Notes: a model not told the origin generated them from the sequence alone. Shown: positions 12,706 through 24,912, counted from the first letter of the stretch. The stretch is 64,000 bases of DNA from Vitellaria paradoxa (GCA_019916065.1 CM034234.1:5988342-6052341), one strand, 5' to 3'. Numbers and translations: made by a program.

Positions 12706-15700
12706 CTATGCTCCTTGATCAGAAGAAACCATCGAATTGGCCCCTCCATTTCCCAAACTCTGCTTTTTTGCAATGGAGCTAGCATCAACCCTTGGTGGAC
12801 CCGAGTGCCGCCTTGGCCTAGCTGGTGAAGCTGGGAACGACAGACGTTTCTTTGCGGAAGAAGCTGTCGAGTCCTTCTCTGGTGGTGTCCCGTTCTCCAA
12901 ATCCGATGAGCTTTGCATCCGAGACTTGGCTTTTGCAGAGCGAGTTTGTGCCATGTAACTCGGAACTGCTGGGGAGCTAGCCAGGCTCTCATCATCCCTC
13001 ACCGACGATCCACCAATGCTGTGCCTCCTATTCCTCTCCGACTGCATGCTGAACGTGCTCTTTGTATCATCATCCAGGCCGAACACACTCCCTCTGGGGC
13101 TTGCAGGCTTTAACTTCCGGGCAGCTGCTGAAGATCCTGGCTTTGATGATGAGGGAGTTGATGGGGACTGGTGGCTAGGACGACTTGGCTTTTGACTCGA
13201 AGCTGGGGAAGGTTTGTCAGAGTTGAGTAGGTGGCGAGCATAAGCTCTGGTGATTTCTCCTCCAGATAGGCTGAGGCTGGCACTCTTTATGGATGACTGG
13301 TCATTGCTGAGTTCCTTTTGGGTCTCCCATGGACGGGCTGCCATCCATCGCTCTAACCAACTCCAACCCCACTGAGGATTGTTCGGGTCCATGAACATTA
13401 GATTTGCAGATCTTGTTGACTTCTTCCAAGTTTGCTGCTTATTTCAAATTTGTGAAACTAAATCAAAGGCAGCCAAAAATATACACTCATAATAAATCCA
13501 GATGCAAGGAAACGTGAATTTGCTCCAACTAGAAGGAAAGGTGCAAAATTTTTTTCCCTATAAGCAACTCCCGAATTAACTCCACCTAATGCGGATATAC
13601 TTTCAGTTTGCCTTGAAATAGCTCATTCAGACATAAATAAATAAAAACTGTTCTCAAAAATAAATAAATAAATAAATAAAGATATAAACACAAACTAACT
13701 TTTGTCAATTGTTTCAGATGTACAGAGTGCAGAGAGGTTTTTTTCATGTTTAGAACCTCACAAAGATACTAGAAAAATCAGTATAAATGATCTAGAATTC
13801 AAAAGAACAGTGTTAGAAAAAAAAATAATAAGGAAATTACCCCGTTGTTGTGGTAGTATAGAAAGTAGAATTCCTAGGGGTGTGTTTGAATCATTGATTT
13901 GGTGAAGGAAAAGAAAATGGGAAAAAAAAAGAATTGAAAAGAAAGGGGAAGGGAAAAGGAGGAAACATAGAATCCCAAAGACATGTTCTTATTTGATTGG
14001 GTTAGAAAATATATGAAAATGAAAAACATTCCTCATTGAATTCTAATTCAATTTTTTTTTCCCGTTTCTCAGACTCCACACTTTCCCCTTCTATTGTCTA
14101 TCACAACCAAAGACAAGAAGTAATTTTAAATCTTGTTCTCTTTCCTTCCCAACCATAATTCTGCGATCCAAACATAACGTATTGGTTTAGAGTGAGGATG
14201 AGGAAATAAGTAAAAAGAGGACCTAAGATATAAAGTGACAAGATAATGCGGGTAGTCGACCCTAGACATAAAGGAAAATCCCATGGAATAAAGCCAGTCT
14301 TCCTTCAGAAGTTGCACTGGATTTATATAAAAACAATGATGGAGAGGCAGCCTACCAATCTAAAGGAGCTTTTGCAAGCTAAACAGAAGCCTGCTTGTGA
14401 AATGTGGCAACGTCTACAAGTGTTAATGGATGCACAAAAGAGTAGGCAGTAGAGTCTGTAGGCACAAGAAAAAAACCTAGGGAATGAGCAGTCTGCCTTT
14501 AGCTTATGCCAGGAGTCTAAAGGCAGATTGATGAAGAGAAAACAAAGAGAGATAGATGAAGAGATTACCTGATGAGAGAAGGAATAAGCCAGTGCTCTCT
14601 CTCTTCTCATGGCTGCCTCGTACTTGCTCAGTAAACCTGCTTCAATCTGTTCTTTTGATTGTAGACTGTCATCCCATTCCTCTCCAATCTGTCACAACAT
14701 TAAAACCAATTGTATTCATATAAGAGAGACAAAATGAAGAACTAATAAAATAGCAATTTGTTTCCAAATAAGCAAAAAGCACTTGAGATTCTCTACAGGA
14801 AATGTCCTTTCTTCATGGCTCGAGTTAAGAAACTGTTTGGAAATCAGGACATCTGGTATGGAGGCCTTTGGAACATTCAGTTGAAAGGAATATGAACAAG
14901 CATTGAAATCCCATTTGCAATTTATCAAGGATGTCCAAAGGAATTTTGTGACTGGCCAGACTCCAACAAACAGCCTTGAAGACAGTCGTGGCCAAATAGT
15001 CTACAACCACTTGAAGTGCATCAAAGTCCTTGACAGAATACTAATTGCATCTTAAAAGATGCCCAATAACAAATTTGATGCCAGATCAAACACTAGGTGA
15101 GCATAACTATATGCAAGAAAAGGAAGGAGTTATAGAAGATAGCTAACCCGCAAACTAGCAAGTTCCTTTGCATGTTTCTGTAGGAGCTGTCTCTGGAGTG
15201 CCTGATTCTCCTCTGCCATCCTTATCCTTCTAGACTGGATTTGAGATTGCACACGGGCTAGAGTCTGCATGCATCTTAAAGCATTCGCAGTTTGGCGTTT
15301 GACAGGGGGCCCTTGGACCAATGATCTCAGTCTAACAAGCCCTCTCAAAGCCCTCAATGCCCTTCTTGCCTGAAGGCAAAAACCAGTTGGTAAGTTCATC
15401 CTTTTTAATATAAGTATATAACCCATTACTAAGGTTTCTGGGAAGAAAAATGAGAAAATAAAAAGAAATACCAAAACATATACAGAAAATTTTTGATGAT
15501 GAAGTTCCAATGTGGTCAAGAGTAATTAATACTGTCTGGCTTTAAACAAATTGGAGAAATACTATAACATACATAAGCCAATAGAACAATCATATTATAC
15601 ATCTCTCAGATTTTCAACAACCATAAATTTCTTGCAAAAGCCCCTACATGTAGGCAGCTTTCCTAGCATCTCTCCTTTAAGCAAAAGATAAAAACAGGTA

Positions 15701-16137
15701 AGAACTCTTCTAACTGACAGTTTTCATGGTTATGGGCAGTTTTCATGGCCAATTGTAAAGAACAGTAAATAAAAATTGTTTCAACCTCAATCCCTATCAG
15801 CGTAGAAAATGTTTCTCAACCTTTCCAACCATCTGACTATTAAGATCAGTTACTTCTTAAATACAATCATAATGATAAAATATTCTCATTAAGTTTGCGA
15901 TGGAAACTTTTTTTATCCCCCTAGGAGACTGTTAGGCAATTCAAATGCATGTTTTTAAGTAATGAGAACTAAATTATAGACACGCTTATATTCAAACTGA
16001 ATTGAAGTTGTGGAAACAACTTCCAAATGATTTTTAACAGAACTTTCATTAAAATAAGATGGGAACTTTTTTTTTTTTTTTTCAGAAAATGACATCAAAT
16101 AAAACATATACAGAGGCAATGAAAAACCAAGAAACTG

Positions 16138-16168
<31 letters not shown>

Positions 16169-16656
16169 CAAATACCAAGTATCCACGGAATGCTGTTTGA
16201 ATTTTGATCGCTGCCACTTCCTCCTTTGATTTGCCTACAAACTGCACCACAGTGTGTTGAACAAACTCTGTAGGAGCTCGAGGAGGTGCAATAGCAGCCT
16301 GAGGTGGTGCAACGGCAGCCTCAGCTGCCATGGCACTGGAAACTGCAGAAGAATAAGCATGTTTGGTTTGTTCATTTTCCACTTCAGCCAATTTCACCTC
16401 TTCTGGTGGAGGAAGAGGATGAGGCACTGTGACAGTTTCTGAAGTTGAGCAATCAGGAACAGCAATTTTTTCCTTCTCAGACCATTTTGGCTTTGATTTC
16501 TGAAAAAAGTTATTAACTTTATAATAAAACCCATTCAAATTCAAGATCCTTACTACAGAACCAAAAAGAAAACTTTCAAACCTGGCCTTTCTTTCCCTTG
16601 GACTCTGGGCTGAAAGCTTTCTTTACAGAAGAAAACCAGTTTCCTTTCCTCCCCAT
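12706..16656 (-). CDS. IQ67-domain (IQD) calmodulin-binding protein, IQD1/IQD2 type (5 exons)
   Basis: Minus-strand exons 16582-16656, 16176-16499, 15148-15369, 14569-14688 and 12706-13434 join in phase 0 throughout to 489 aa. The N-terminus MGRKGNWFSSVKKAFSPESK is the classic IQD start. An IQ motif (IKIQTAFRGYL-ARR) spans the exon 2/3 border, and the rest of the IQ67 domain has GLVRLRSLVQG, VKRQTANALRCMQTLARVQS and basic RRIRM. A MFMDPNNPQWGWSWLERWMA block and a C-terminal DUF4005 region (SERNRRHSIGGSSVRDDESL, KKRLSFPASPARPRRHS) follow. The phase-0 intron inside IQ67 after FRGYL is a family hallmark. IQD proteins bind calmodulin and act as scaffolds at microtubules, plasma membrane or nucleus. 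Length and motifs point to the IQD1/IQD2 group (Arabidopsis At3g09710 / At5g03040). Confidence 0.95.
13879..14179. mobile_element. MITE-like element in intron 4 of the IQD gene
   Basis: The left end GTGTGTTTGAATC and the right end GATCCAAACATAAC form short imperfect terminal inverted repeats around a non-coding purine-rich then pyrimidine-rich body. No clear target duplication was seen. Confidence 0.45.
16144..16168. repeat. (GA)n microsatellite next to the IQD exon 2 donor site
   Basis: A GA run in intron 2 lies about 8 bp from the splice donor at 16175 (CT repeat on the coding strand). Confidence 0.85.
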
Positions 16657-16687
16657 CTATAGTATCATTCCACAATCTATCCTGCTC

Positions 16688-17298
16688 CTGTCAAATATAT
16701 ATATATATATAGAAAATATTAGAAGATTTCAACTGCTTCTATAATTATATAAGATATCACAACAAATATATATATATATATATAGGAAAATAAATCAATA
16801 TATATTTGCAAGAAGAGATCTACTGTAGCTTGTGTCACTTGAACACTGTTCTGTTGCTAAGAAATATGGAGGACAATAAACAAAAATCGAACTTTGACTA
16901 TAATGTCAGTCATTCTGGTTCCCGAGTGATGCAGAACACACCTCAACCAAAGGCCATTAGTTGATTTAGGCACAGTCGTGTGAGGGTCCGTGAGGCATCA
17001 GGCCCAAATTATGCACAGTCTATGGATGAGTTCGAAGTTCTTTTCTAATCCATCATTTTCTCAGCAACCAAACGGATAATAAAAGAACATAAAAGATAAA
17101 ACCCAGCTTTCATAAAAGTCAAACGGACCAACAAACTGCTTGTTTACAAAAACATAAACAATACCCAGATATTAAATTTGCAAAAACTTAACAGAAAATC
17201 AACAACCAACCTTCAATTCAACTGTAGATGTAAATTTCCAGAAAAACTCAATCAACTATAATGTTTGGTTTGCGAGAAAATAAACCGACACAAAGTAC
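16688..17298 (-). other. 5'UTR intron of the IQD gene
   Basis: On the minus strand a donor AG|GTACTTTG at 17298 and an acceptor TTTGACAG|G at 16688 bound an AT-rich intron about 30 bp upstream of the ATG at 16656. Two TA microsatellites lie inside near 16700 and 16770. The upstream leader exon starts at 17299 and probably extends to about 17350. It was inferred from splice signals only. Confidence 0.6.
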
Positions 17299-17639
17299 CT
17301 CCAAGTGAAGTTGCTAGATCTCTCAGAGCTTCTTCTTCTCCTTACAGTTCCTTTCTATATATATCCAAGCAAAGGCAAAAAGATGAGGATTGGACCGCTC
17401 TCTTTGGGATTGTAGTGAAGAGAAAAACCAGATCTTGCCGAGAGGAGGAGAGTTTCAACGACCAGAATATGAGAGTATCAACAACAGCTGGTTCTTGCTT
17501 GTGAAACCCCACTTCTTGGGCTGTCCAAGTGGGTCCCACTTAATAATCAGATCATTTCATTTCCCAGAAGGCTACTCGGATGCTCCTGTTCTCTTCCACC
17601 TTTGATTTGGAAAAAAAAAAAAAATTCAAAAGATATAAA

Positions 17640-19050
17640 CAAATAAGTAAGGGCACGTTTGGTAAAACTATCAATTTTTAATTTTTGTGTTTACTTTTTC
17701 AACTTTTGTATTTAGTTTTTAATTTTTTATTTTCATTTATATAGTAGGAAAAGAAAATAAAAATTTGAAAGCATGTTTGGTAACGATAACTGTTAGTTTT
17801 AATAGTTATAGTTGTTAATTAATTAAATTCAATAAATTTAATTATTTTAATTATATTAATCATTAAAAATAATTTAATTCTATAAAAATAAAATATATTA
17901 AACATAATTTATTATAATTACTTTTAAAAATAATTTAATAGAATATATTTTCTGTTAATTAAAGTAATTAATTTAATCAAATTAATTTAATTTAATTACT
18001 TAAATAAACTTGATTTAATTAAATAATTAATTAATTAAATTTAATTTTTTTATATTATTTTTTCAAAAATAATTTGATTCAATAAAAATAAAATAAAATA
18101 TATTCAATATAATATAATTATATTATCTATTAAAAATAATTTATATTAAATTGTTTATATTAATTTAATTAATTTAATTATATAATTAATTTAATTTAAA
18201 TTAATTAAACGTATTTATTTTAATTATATCTTTATTAAAAATAATTCAATTTAACAAAAATAAAATATATTAAGTATGATTTATTATATTATTAATTAAA
18301 TATAATTTAATAAAATAATTTTATATTAATTTAAAAAATTAAATTAAATTATAATTAATATAATTTGGCTAATTAATATATTTAATATAATTTACGTAAT
18401 TAATATATGTAATATATAATTTCATATATTAAATTAATTATTGATAAAATTAATTATTAATTAAATTATATTTAATCTATTTTTACATAAATAAAAATAA
18501 TATATTAATAATTTTATATATAATATATTAATTTTTATTAATATATAAAATATTTTATATAATATATTAATATATAAATATATAAAAGATTAATATATAA
18601 AATATTAATATGTAAATATATTTTATATTTAATATATTTTTACATAAATAAAAATAATATATTATTAATTTTATATATTAATATAATTTAATATATTAAT
18701 ATATTTTATATATTAATTTATAGTTTCATATTAAATAATAATATATTTGATGGTGACCGAAGATGAGTGGAAGATAGTCCTGGTGGTGCCGGATATTGGT
18801 AACAACTAGTTGACGATAGTAAGTAATGGTTGTAACTAGTAGTTGTATAAGAAATTGAAAACTGAAAATGAAAACTTGAGAAAATACGTTTTCTATGTTT
18901 TCATAATTTAAAAAAATTCTGAAAACACTTTTTATTGTTTTAAAAACTAAAAACTGAAAACAAATTTACCATATGCGTTTTCACGTTCAGTTTTTCAAAA
19001 CAATGAAAACAAAAACTGAAAACGAAATGGTTACCAAACAGGGTCTAAGT
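17640..19050. mobile_element. AT-rich TIR element between IQD gene and spacer
   Basis: The outer left end GCATGTTTGGTAAC (17772) or GGCACGTTTGGTAA (17650) mirrors the right end GGTTACCAAACAGGGTC (to about 19046). The interior, about 17810-18740, is almost pure A+T (TTAATT/ATATT) with no coding sequence. It is best read as a non-autonomous DNA element with a simple-sequence interior, possibly nested. Confidence 0.5.
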
Positions 19051-19189
19051 AAAATTATTTTTTTCACTTAATTTAATGTTTTCCAGGCTATTAATGGACA
19101 TTTTTAATAATTGTTATACCTAGAATTTTTTATTTTTCTTTTTGGGAGGGGGTGGGGGATTGGGCCTATTGTGTGATAGATTAAAAGGG

Positions 19190-19362
19190 CGTTGGTTTTT
19201 AGGGGGAGGAAGGAAATTGGGATAAAATAAAAATGTGTTTTAAGTGGTAAAAAGTGAGATAAAATAAAATAATTTATGAATTCATAATTCATACAATGAC
19301 ATAAAAAGTAAATAATTTTTAGAAATTTTTTAACATTTTATATCGCACCAAACAGACCCTAA
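19190..19362. mobile_element. MITE-like unit, family H
   Basis: It contains AAAGTGAGATAAAATAAAAT..TTCATAATTCATACAATGA and ends CACCAAACAGACCCTAAG. The central motif is shared with the cluster at 50203-50775 and the inverted unit at 41100-41240. Confidence 0.45.
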
Positions 19363-19861
19363 GCTTTTGTAAGTAAAAAGTGCAGCAAAGCCAAAAATTT
19401 AAAAATATTAAACCTTAAATTTCTAATGATTTAATGAAAAAAATAAATAAATAATAAAAAACACATATGTATACGCACAATTTTACCTTTTTATTATCTC
19501 CTACAAATATCTAAAATTTTGGCTCATTACTCTCTCTAACTAAAATTGCGGGGGAACCATGTTGCTCACAAGAGTCATGGGGGTCAAAACTTAAAAAGGC
19601 AGATAAATGTTATCTTCATAAAATTATATCTATTTTAATTATGTTAAATATATTTTAAAAATATTATTAGATCATAAAAATTTATTAAAAAAATGTAACT
19701 AAAATGCCGCGATTGTTATAGAGTTATAACTAAAATAAATTTTATGAGCATAATTGTTTAGTAGGCTACACCCATAGAAAAAGGGATGACTGGAACGGGT
19801 CTAAGGGGCAGTACTGGGGGCGGCAACCTTCCTAAGATCTGGTAAATTCTTAGAGGTTTAG

Positions 19862-20442
19862 GGCTTGCTTGGATGAAGGTAAAACACTGCTCCAAAGTTT
19901 TTATCCCCTCGTAAGGGTGGGCCCCACCTTTTTCCCATGATTTGGTAGCCCATTTCTTCTCCCCTCTTCCCTGGTCTTTGTTTTACCCTCTCTTCATTTT
20001 AGCCCCCGTGGGGATAATTTTTGGGCTGAGTTGAGGCTAACCAAAAATTATCTCTCTTCAAGTAGGTGGATTTTTGATGTTCTTAACCCTCGTTAATGGT
20101 ATTATTAACTTGATTAAAATAAATATAATACTAATAAAAAAATAATAGATAGGCCAACAAGTCAAAATAAATATAATTAAAAAAATTTAAATAATAACCA
20201 ACCATTCAAAAGTACATATTTAAAAAAAAATTCTTTAAATAAATTTATAAAAAATTAAATTTTCAATGAAATAAATAAATAAACTTCAAATTGTCCAAAA
20301 ATAATTAAATAGAGTAGGTTTTACAATTTAATATTTAATTTAATGGGTAACTAAGTTTGGGACACCACAAGGGCAAAAGAGTCATTTAATTGATTTTTCC
20401 ATCCTTCACCCCCTCTTATTTATAAAACATCCAAACCAAGTC
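19862..20442. mobile_element. MITE-like element of about 580 bp
   Basis: The left end GGCTTGCTTGGATGAAGG and the right end CATCCAAACCAAGTC are imperfect inverted repeats (G.CTTG.TTGGATG). The body is non-coding. Confidence 0.5.
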
Positions 20443-20702
20443 AAAAGTTATCCCTCTCCATAAATATCACATCAATGTGGGTTAACCATTTAAAAATAAT
20501 ACTCCATCTTATCTTATACCCCTTCTAAAACTTATCTCCCTGAAATTTTAGCATTATCCAATCTGACTATTAATGTAATTTTAACAAAAATTTTGAATGT
20601 CACTTTTTTTTTTCCTCTTAAAACTCTGTTAATCCTATTGTCTATAAATTTTCAATTTTACCTTCACACAAATATTAAATTATAGATCATTTCTAGGATA
20701 TA

Positions 20703-21087
20703 GGGTGCATTTAGAGTCCAAAAAAATCAAAAAAATCAAAAGTAGAATTTTTTGGAGTTTAGAATTAAAAAATTATTTTGAAATGATAGGTAGATGTTTG
20801 TGTTTGATTTGATATAAAATTGTTAAAAATTATATACAGGTGACACGTGGTAAAATTTTAATGGAGAATCTTAAAAATTTTTAAAATTTTGTGAAAATTT
20901 TTAGTACAAATATTATTTCAACTTTTAGAAAAATCTGACAAAATTTGTTGGAATGCACCATTTTAATTTGTTATAGCAGATTTTTATAAATTTTTTGAAA
21001 AAGTTAAAATTTTTTAGAGTTTGAGAAAATTAAAACTTATAATACCTTTTAAAAATTTTCGAACTTTTTTAGTGCCCCACGCGACAC
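20703..21087 (+). mobile_element. MITE family B, copy 1
   Basis: This non-coding block matches the reverse complement of 37809-38214. Shared landmarks are a GTGACACGTGG / CCATGTGTCAC motif, a GTACAAAT.TTA..TCAACTTTT stretch and GAATGCAC. The left end is GGGTGCATTTAGAGTCC. Confidence 0.5.
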
Positions 21088-21910
21088 CATAATACCTTAC
21101 CACGACGTTATTTCACGTGTTTGGTGAGTTCTATAAAGATATTGAATTCTATTGGAGTTATATTAAATTTTGCATCCAAGAGAGGAGGCGAAAAACCAAA
21201 ATTTGATAATGGCCCAAGTATAATACAATTGTAAAACAACTTACATGCCCTTCAAGCAACCTTAATAAAAAATTACACAAATTTAATTATTTGATCACAA
21301 ATTAGAAGATTTGGAATTATATGATATAATACAAAATGATTTATTTTACATAAAAAATAAAAGTGCATAAATGAAATTTTAATTATTTACTTATGAACTA
21401 ATAATTTTCAAGTGATTATTTTGAATTTAATTAATTAAGCACATAAGCAAGTTTGGTCTCAAGTTATATAATTTTTTATTATTATAAAATATCTTAAAAT
21501 GAATAATTAAATCGAGAAACTAATAAACTACATTAAGTACTTATATAACTTTTGAATTAATATTTCAAAATAAAAACTTAATTCATGCAAGTAACATAAG
21601 AATAAACTATTTATTAAATAAGATTATTTTTTTTGCGTAGAAAAACAACACAAATTTTAAACATTGCTATATCACTTGCCCGAAAAACAAACGCAAAATT
21701 AAACATTTCTACACAAGATAATATATAGTATAATATATATCATTTGTAAGAAAAGAATACCTTTTTTTTTTTTTTTGGTAAGTTACAGAAAAGAATACAA
21801 AATTAAGCATTCATTAATAAAATTATTCATATACAATATACTTTTATTTTTAACAGTAAAAAGATTATTTTCATTTTAAATTTATTTATTTTTAAAAAAT
21901 AAAATATTAA

Positions 21911-22254
21911 GGTAACATTCAGTTTATTTTTCTATTTTTTATTTTTTGTTTTTGTTTTTATTTTTGTTTTCTATTTTTTGCTTCCACTGCATTTTCTATT
22001 TTACATTTTTTTAAATAAAAAAATAGTTAAAACGCACTTGGTCACTTGTATTTTTAAAGTTTATTTTAGAAAATAAAATATGAGTTTACACATGAAATAA
22101 AAAATAACAAAAAATCATTCAGAACGTTTTCAATTCAAAATAAAAAAATTTTCAAAATAAAGAAGACAGAGCATTTTCTATTTCTTTATTTTAAGATTTT
22201 TAAAACATAAAACATATAAAACAAAAAATAAAAAAATAAATCAAATGTCATCTA
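21911..22254. mobile_element. Tourist-like AT-rich inverted-repeat element
   Basis: The left end ACATTCAGTTTATTTTTCTA and the right end AAATAAATCAAATGTCATC are imperfect inverted repeats with poly-purine and poly-pyrimidine arms. It resembles the compact element at 30831-30972. It is non-coding. Confidence 0.4.
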
Positions 22255-22825
22255 AAAGATTCATAAAGTCAATAGCATGTGTGTAGGGCCAAAATTTTCT
22301 AACCATTGATCCCCAACCCAAATGGTACTTAGTAGGGGTGGGGGCGGGGGCAGGGGCGAAGCGGGTTAATCCAAACCCCAAGTCGGGTTGATCCATTTTT
22401 CATTACTAATTGAAAAAAGAGAAAATTGTATCCAAGTCATACTTGGTAATCTTTTAAAGCTATTAGTCACACTCAAAAAAAAAGTATTGCTTTTAAGGCA
22501 CATTAATGTGAAAAGTTTTGTATTTAAGTCATACTTTTGAATGGGTCCCACGAGTTTGTTTTAAATATAATTTATAATATGACTTAAATGCCCTTTTTCT
22601 ATAATTAATTGAGAAGAAGTTGCCGAAAATTATGGAACCGAGAATCACGTTTTCCGTTTTTGTTTCATTCCTTATAAATCGCGTGAACAAGCATATAGTG
22701 AGATAAAAATCTGTTAAAGGATTATATACGAAGGAATACACACGGATTACGCGAGTTTGTACTGTGAGATTAACGTCGGTTGAAGTAATATATACGGATC
22801 TGGATTACGTATTTAAACACATGAC

Positions 22826-23790
22826 TGCGGTACTGTTTTTTTTAGGATGTATACTCGTTCAAAAACAGTACCGCATGACTCTATCATGCAAACATCACAT
22901 TTAAACACAGCAAACATCACATTTAAACACAAAAATAGTTCACATATCAAACAAATGACTGACAGTACCGCATGTGTGACAGTACCACATGTCTGCGGTA
23001 CTGTTTTTTTTAGGATGCATACTCGTTCAAAAACAGTACCACATGACTCTATCATGCAAACATCACATGTAAACACAAAAATAGTTCACTTATTAAACGA
23101 ATGATCGACAGTACCGCATGTGTGACAATACCACATGTCTGCGGTACTGTTTTTTTTAGGATGCATGCTCGTTCAAAAACAGTACTGCATGACTCTATCA
23201 TGCAAACATCACATGTAAACACAAAAATAGTTCACTTATCAAACGAATGATCGACAGTACCGCATGTGTGACAGTACCACATGTCTGCGGTACTGTTTTT
23301 TTTAGGATGCATGGTCGTTCAAAAACAGTACCGCATGACTTTATCATGCAAACATCGCATGTAAACACAAAAATAGTTCGCATATCAAACGAATGACCGA
23401 TAGTACCGCATGTGTGACAGTACCACATGTCTGTGGTGCTGTTTTTTTTAGGATGGATGCTCGTTCAAAAATAGTACCGCATGACTCTATCATGCAAACA
23501 TCACATGTAAACACAAAAATAGTTCACTTATCAAACGAATGACCGACAGTACCGCATGTGTGACAGTACCGCATGTCTGCAGTACTGTTTTTTTTAGGAT
23601 GCATGCTCGTTCAAAAACAGTACCGCATGACTCTATCATGCAAACATCACATGTAAACACAAAAATAGTTCACTTATCAAACGAATGACTGACAGTACCG
23701 CATGTGTGACAGTACCACATGTCTGCGGTACTGTTTTTTTAGGATGTATGCTCGTTCAAAAACAGTACCGCATGACTCTATCATGCAAAG
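22826..23790. repeat. Tandem array, about 146-bp unit, about 6.5 copies
   Basis: The landmark GACTCTATCATGCAAA occurs near 22877, 23045, 23191, 23338, 23483, 23629 and 23773, that is at spacings near 168, 146, 147, 145, 146 and 144. The first interval is longer because a 22-bp stretch (CAAACATCACATTTAAACAC plus linker) is duplicated in it. Each unit carries several copies of ACAGTACCGCATG and its inverse, including a perfect 11-bp inverted repeat ACAGTACCGCA..TGCGGTACTGT across the unit junction. Open frames on both strands are by-products of the repetition and are not coding. Confidence 0.9.
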
Positions 23791-23799
23791 AATGATGCT

Positions 23800-23930
23800 G
23801 TTTTATTATGCGGTACTGTTTTATTATGCGGTACTGTTTATTATGCGGTACTATTTTTATGCAGTAATGTTTTATTATGTGGTACTGTTTTTTATGCGGT
23901 ATTGTTTTATTATGTGGTACTGTTTTCCTA
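23800..23930. repeat. Short tandem repeats of TTTTATTATGCGGTACTG
   Basis: Seven or so degenerate copies of an 18-bp-scale unit containing GCGGTACTG follow the 146-bp array directly. The GCGGTACTG core is the same as in the array, so this tract probably grew out of it. Confidence 0.8.
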
Positions 23931-23933
23931 AAC

Positions 23934-24095
23934 AGTTTTGATTTTGTTTCCAAAAATCAGTTTTGCTTGCTTTGTAAAGAAGATGGAAAGTCGTGGAATT
24001 AAGTTTTTCTCAAACTGTTTTGATTTTGTTTCCAAAAATCGATTTTGCTTGCTTTATAAAGAAGATGGAATGTCACGGAAATTATGAGTAAAGTG
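23934..24095. repeat. 81-bp direct duplication
   Basis: Two copies beginning near 23934 and 24015 share GTTTTGATTTTGTTTCCAAA, TTTTGCTTGCTTT.TAAAGAA and GATGGAA.GTC. They differ at a few positions. Confidence 0.8.
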
Positions 24096-24229
24096 TGCAC
24101 TATTTTCGGATAAAACTGACAGTTTTGAAATGTAGTGAAAAACACGTGATGTCCTTTTTTGTCTTTTTGTTGCAAGTGTGACTTATTCACAAGTAAGTTT
24201 TTTGAGTATGACTTAAACCATTATAAGTC

Positions 24230-24912
24230 CATAAATAGTGACCGGCTTCCAAAAACTCCTTGAAAAAAAGAAAAAAAACAAAAGACAAAGAGAGACAGAC
24301 TATAAAATTCTAAATATGTGTTATTTGGGTAGCTTGTAAAATATAAGATATAGTATATATCGTGAAATATGTCACACCCTATATTGCATATATGCATAAT
24401 CTCTTCGGACATTATGTAATTTATGTTTATCCTTATCTCATTACTTTAATCAAATACCACATATAAATTTATTCATTTTAAGCAATAGAATCACGCGTTT
24501 TCACATTATTTCTTTTATTAGATTTTTTTTATTATGTAACATCACTTGTATACTTTATAAAAATTTAAATGTGTTAATATTTTTCCTAATTAAACGATTA
24601 AATGTTAATTTTTTTGAGAATGGTATAGAAAAATTAAAAAACTCACCGGATAAAAGATTAATAATTAATCCCCCAACATTTTTTTTTTCTAATTTTTAAT
24701 CATGCACCAAAGGCACCCTAACATACTATAAATAAAGTGATGACAAGTCTAGTAAGTGTTGCACAAAATTTTGTACTTTCGAGTAAATCTACTTGGTACT
24801 ATTATTGGAAGTATGAATAATTAAACGGCACAGCGAGTGATCTAATGAAGGAAAATGATAATGCAAAAGCATTAATATTAATTACCGTGGTATTAACATT
24901 TTTTTGAATTAT
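24230..24912. other. AT-rich spacer
   Basis: No gene or clear element is visible. A poly-purine tract near 24260-24300 and AT-rich sequence are all that can be described. Confidence 0.4.

Larger units (their letters stand above)
22425..24223. mobile_element. Non-autonomous TIR element carrying a 146-bp tandem array
   Basis: Terminal regions are imperfect inverted repeats. On the left AAGTCATACT (22434-22443) is followed by AGTCACACT (from 22465). On the right AGTGTGACT (ending 24183) is followed by AGTATGACTT (ending 24214). The two motifs keep the same 31-nt spacing at both ends, which supports real terminal repeats. Between them lie the 146-bp array (22826-23790), a short-repeat tract (23800-23930) and an 81-bp duplication (23934-24095). 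No transposase frame is present. No flanking target duplication was found, so the superfamily is unknown. Confidence 0.5.

Noticed and set aside
13702..13905. 67-aa open frame in IQD intron 4
   Set aside because: Flanking exons join perfectly without it, it is on the opposite strand, and it has no known motif.
22813..23428. Open frames of 76-87 aa on both strands with repeated CDVCMIESCGTVFER-like peptides
   Set aside because: They are translations of the 146-bp tandem array. The period is not a multiple of three, frames drift between units, and no start or splice context supports coding.
22826..23790. CRISPR-like repeat array
   Set aside because: This is plant nuclear DNA, the whole 146-bp unit is repeated with no unique spacers, and no cas genes exist.
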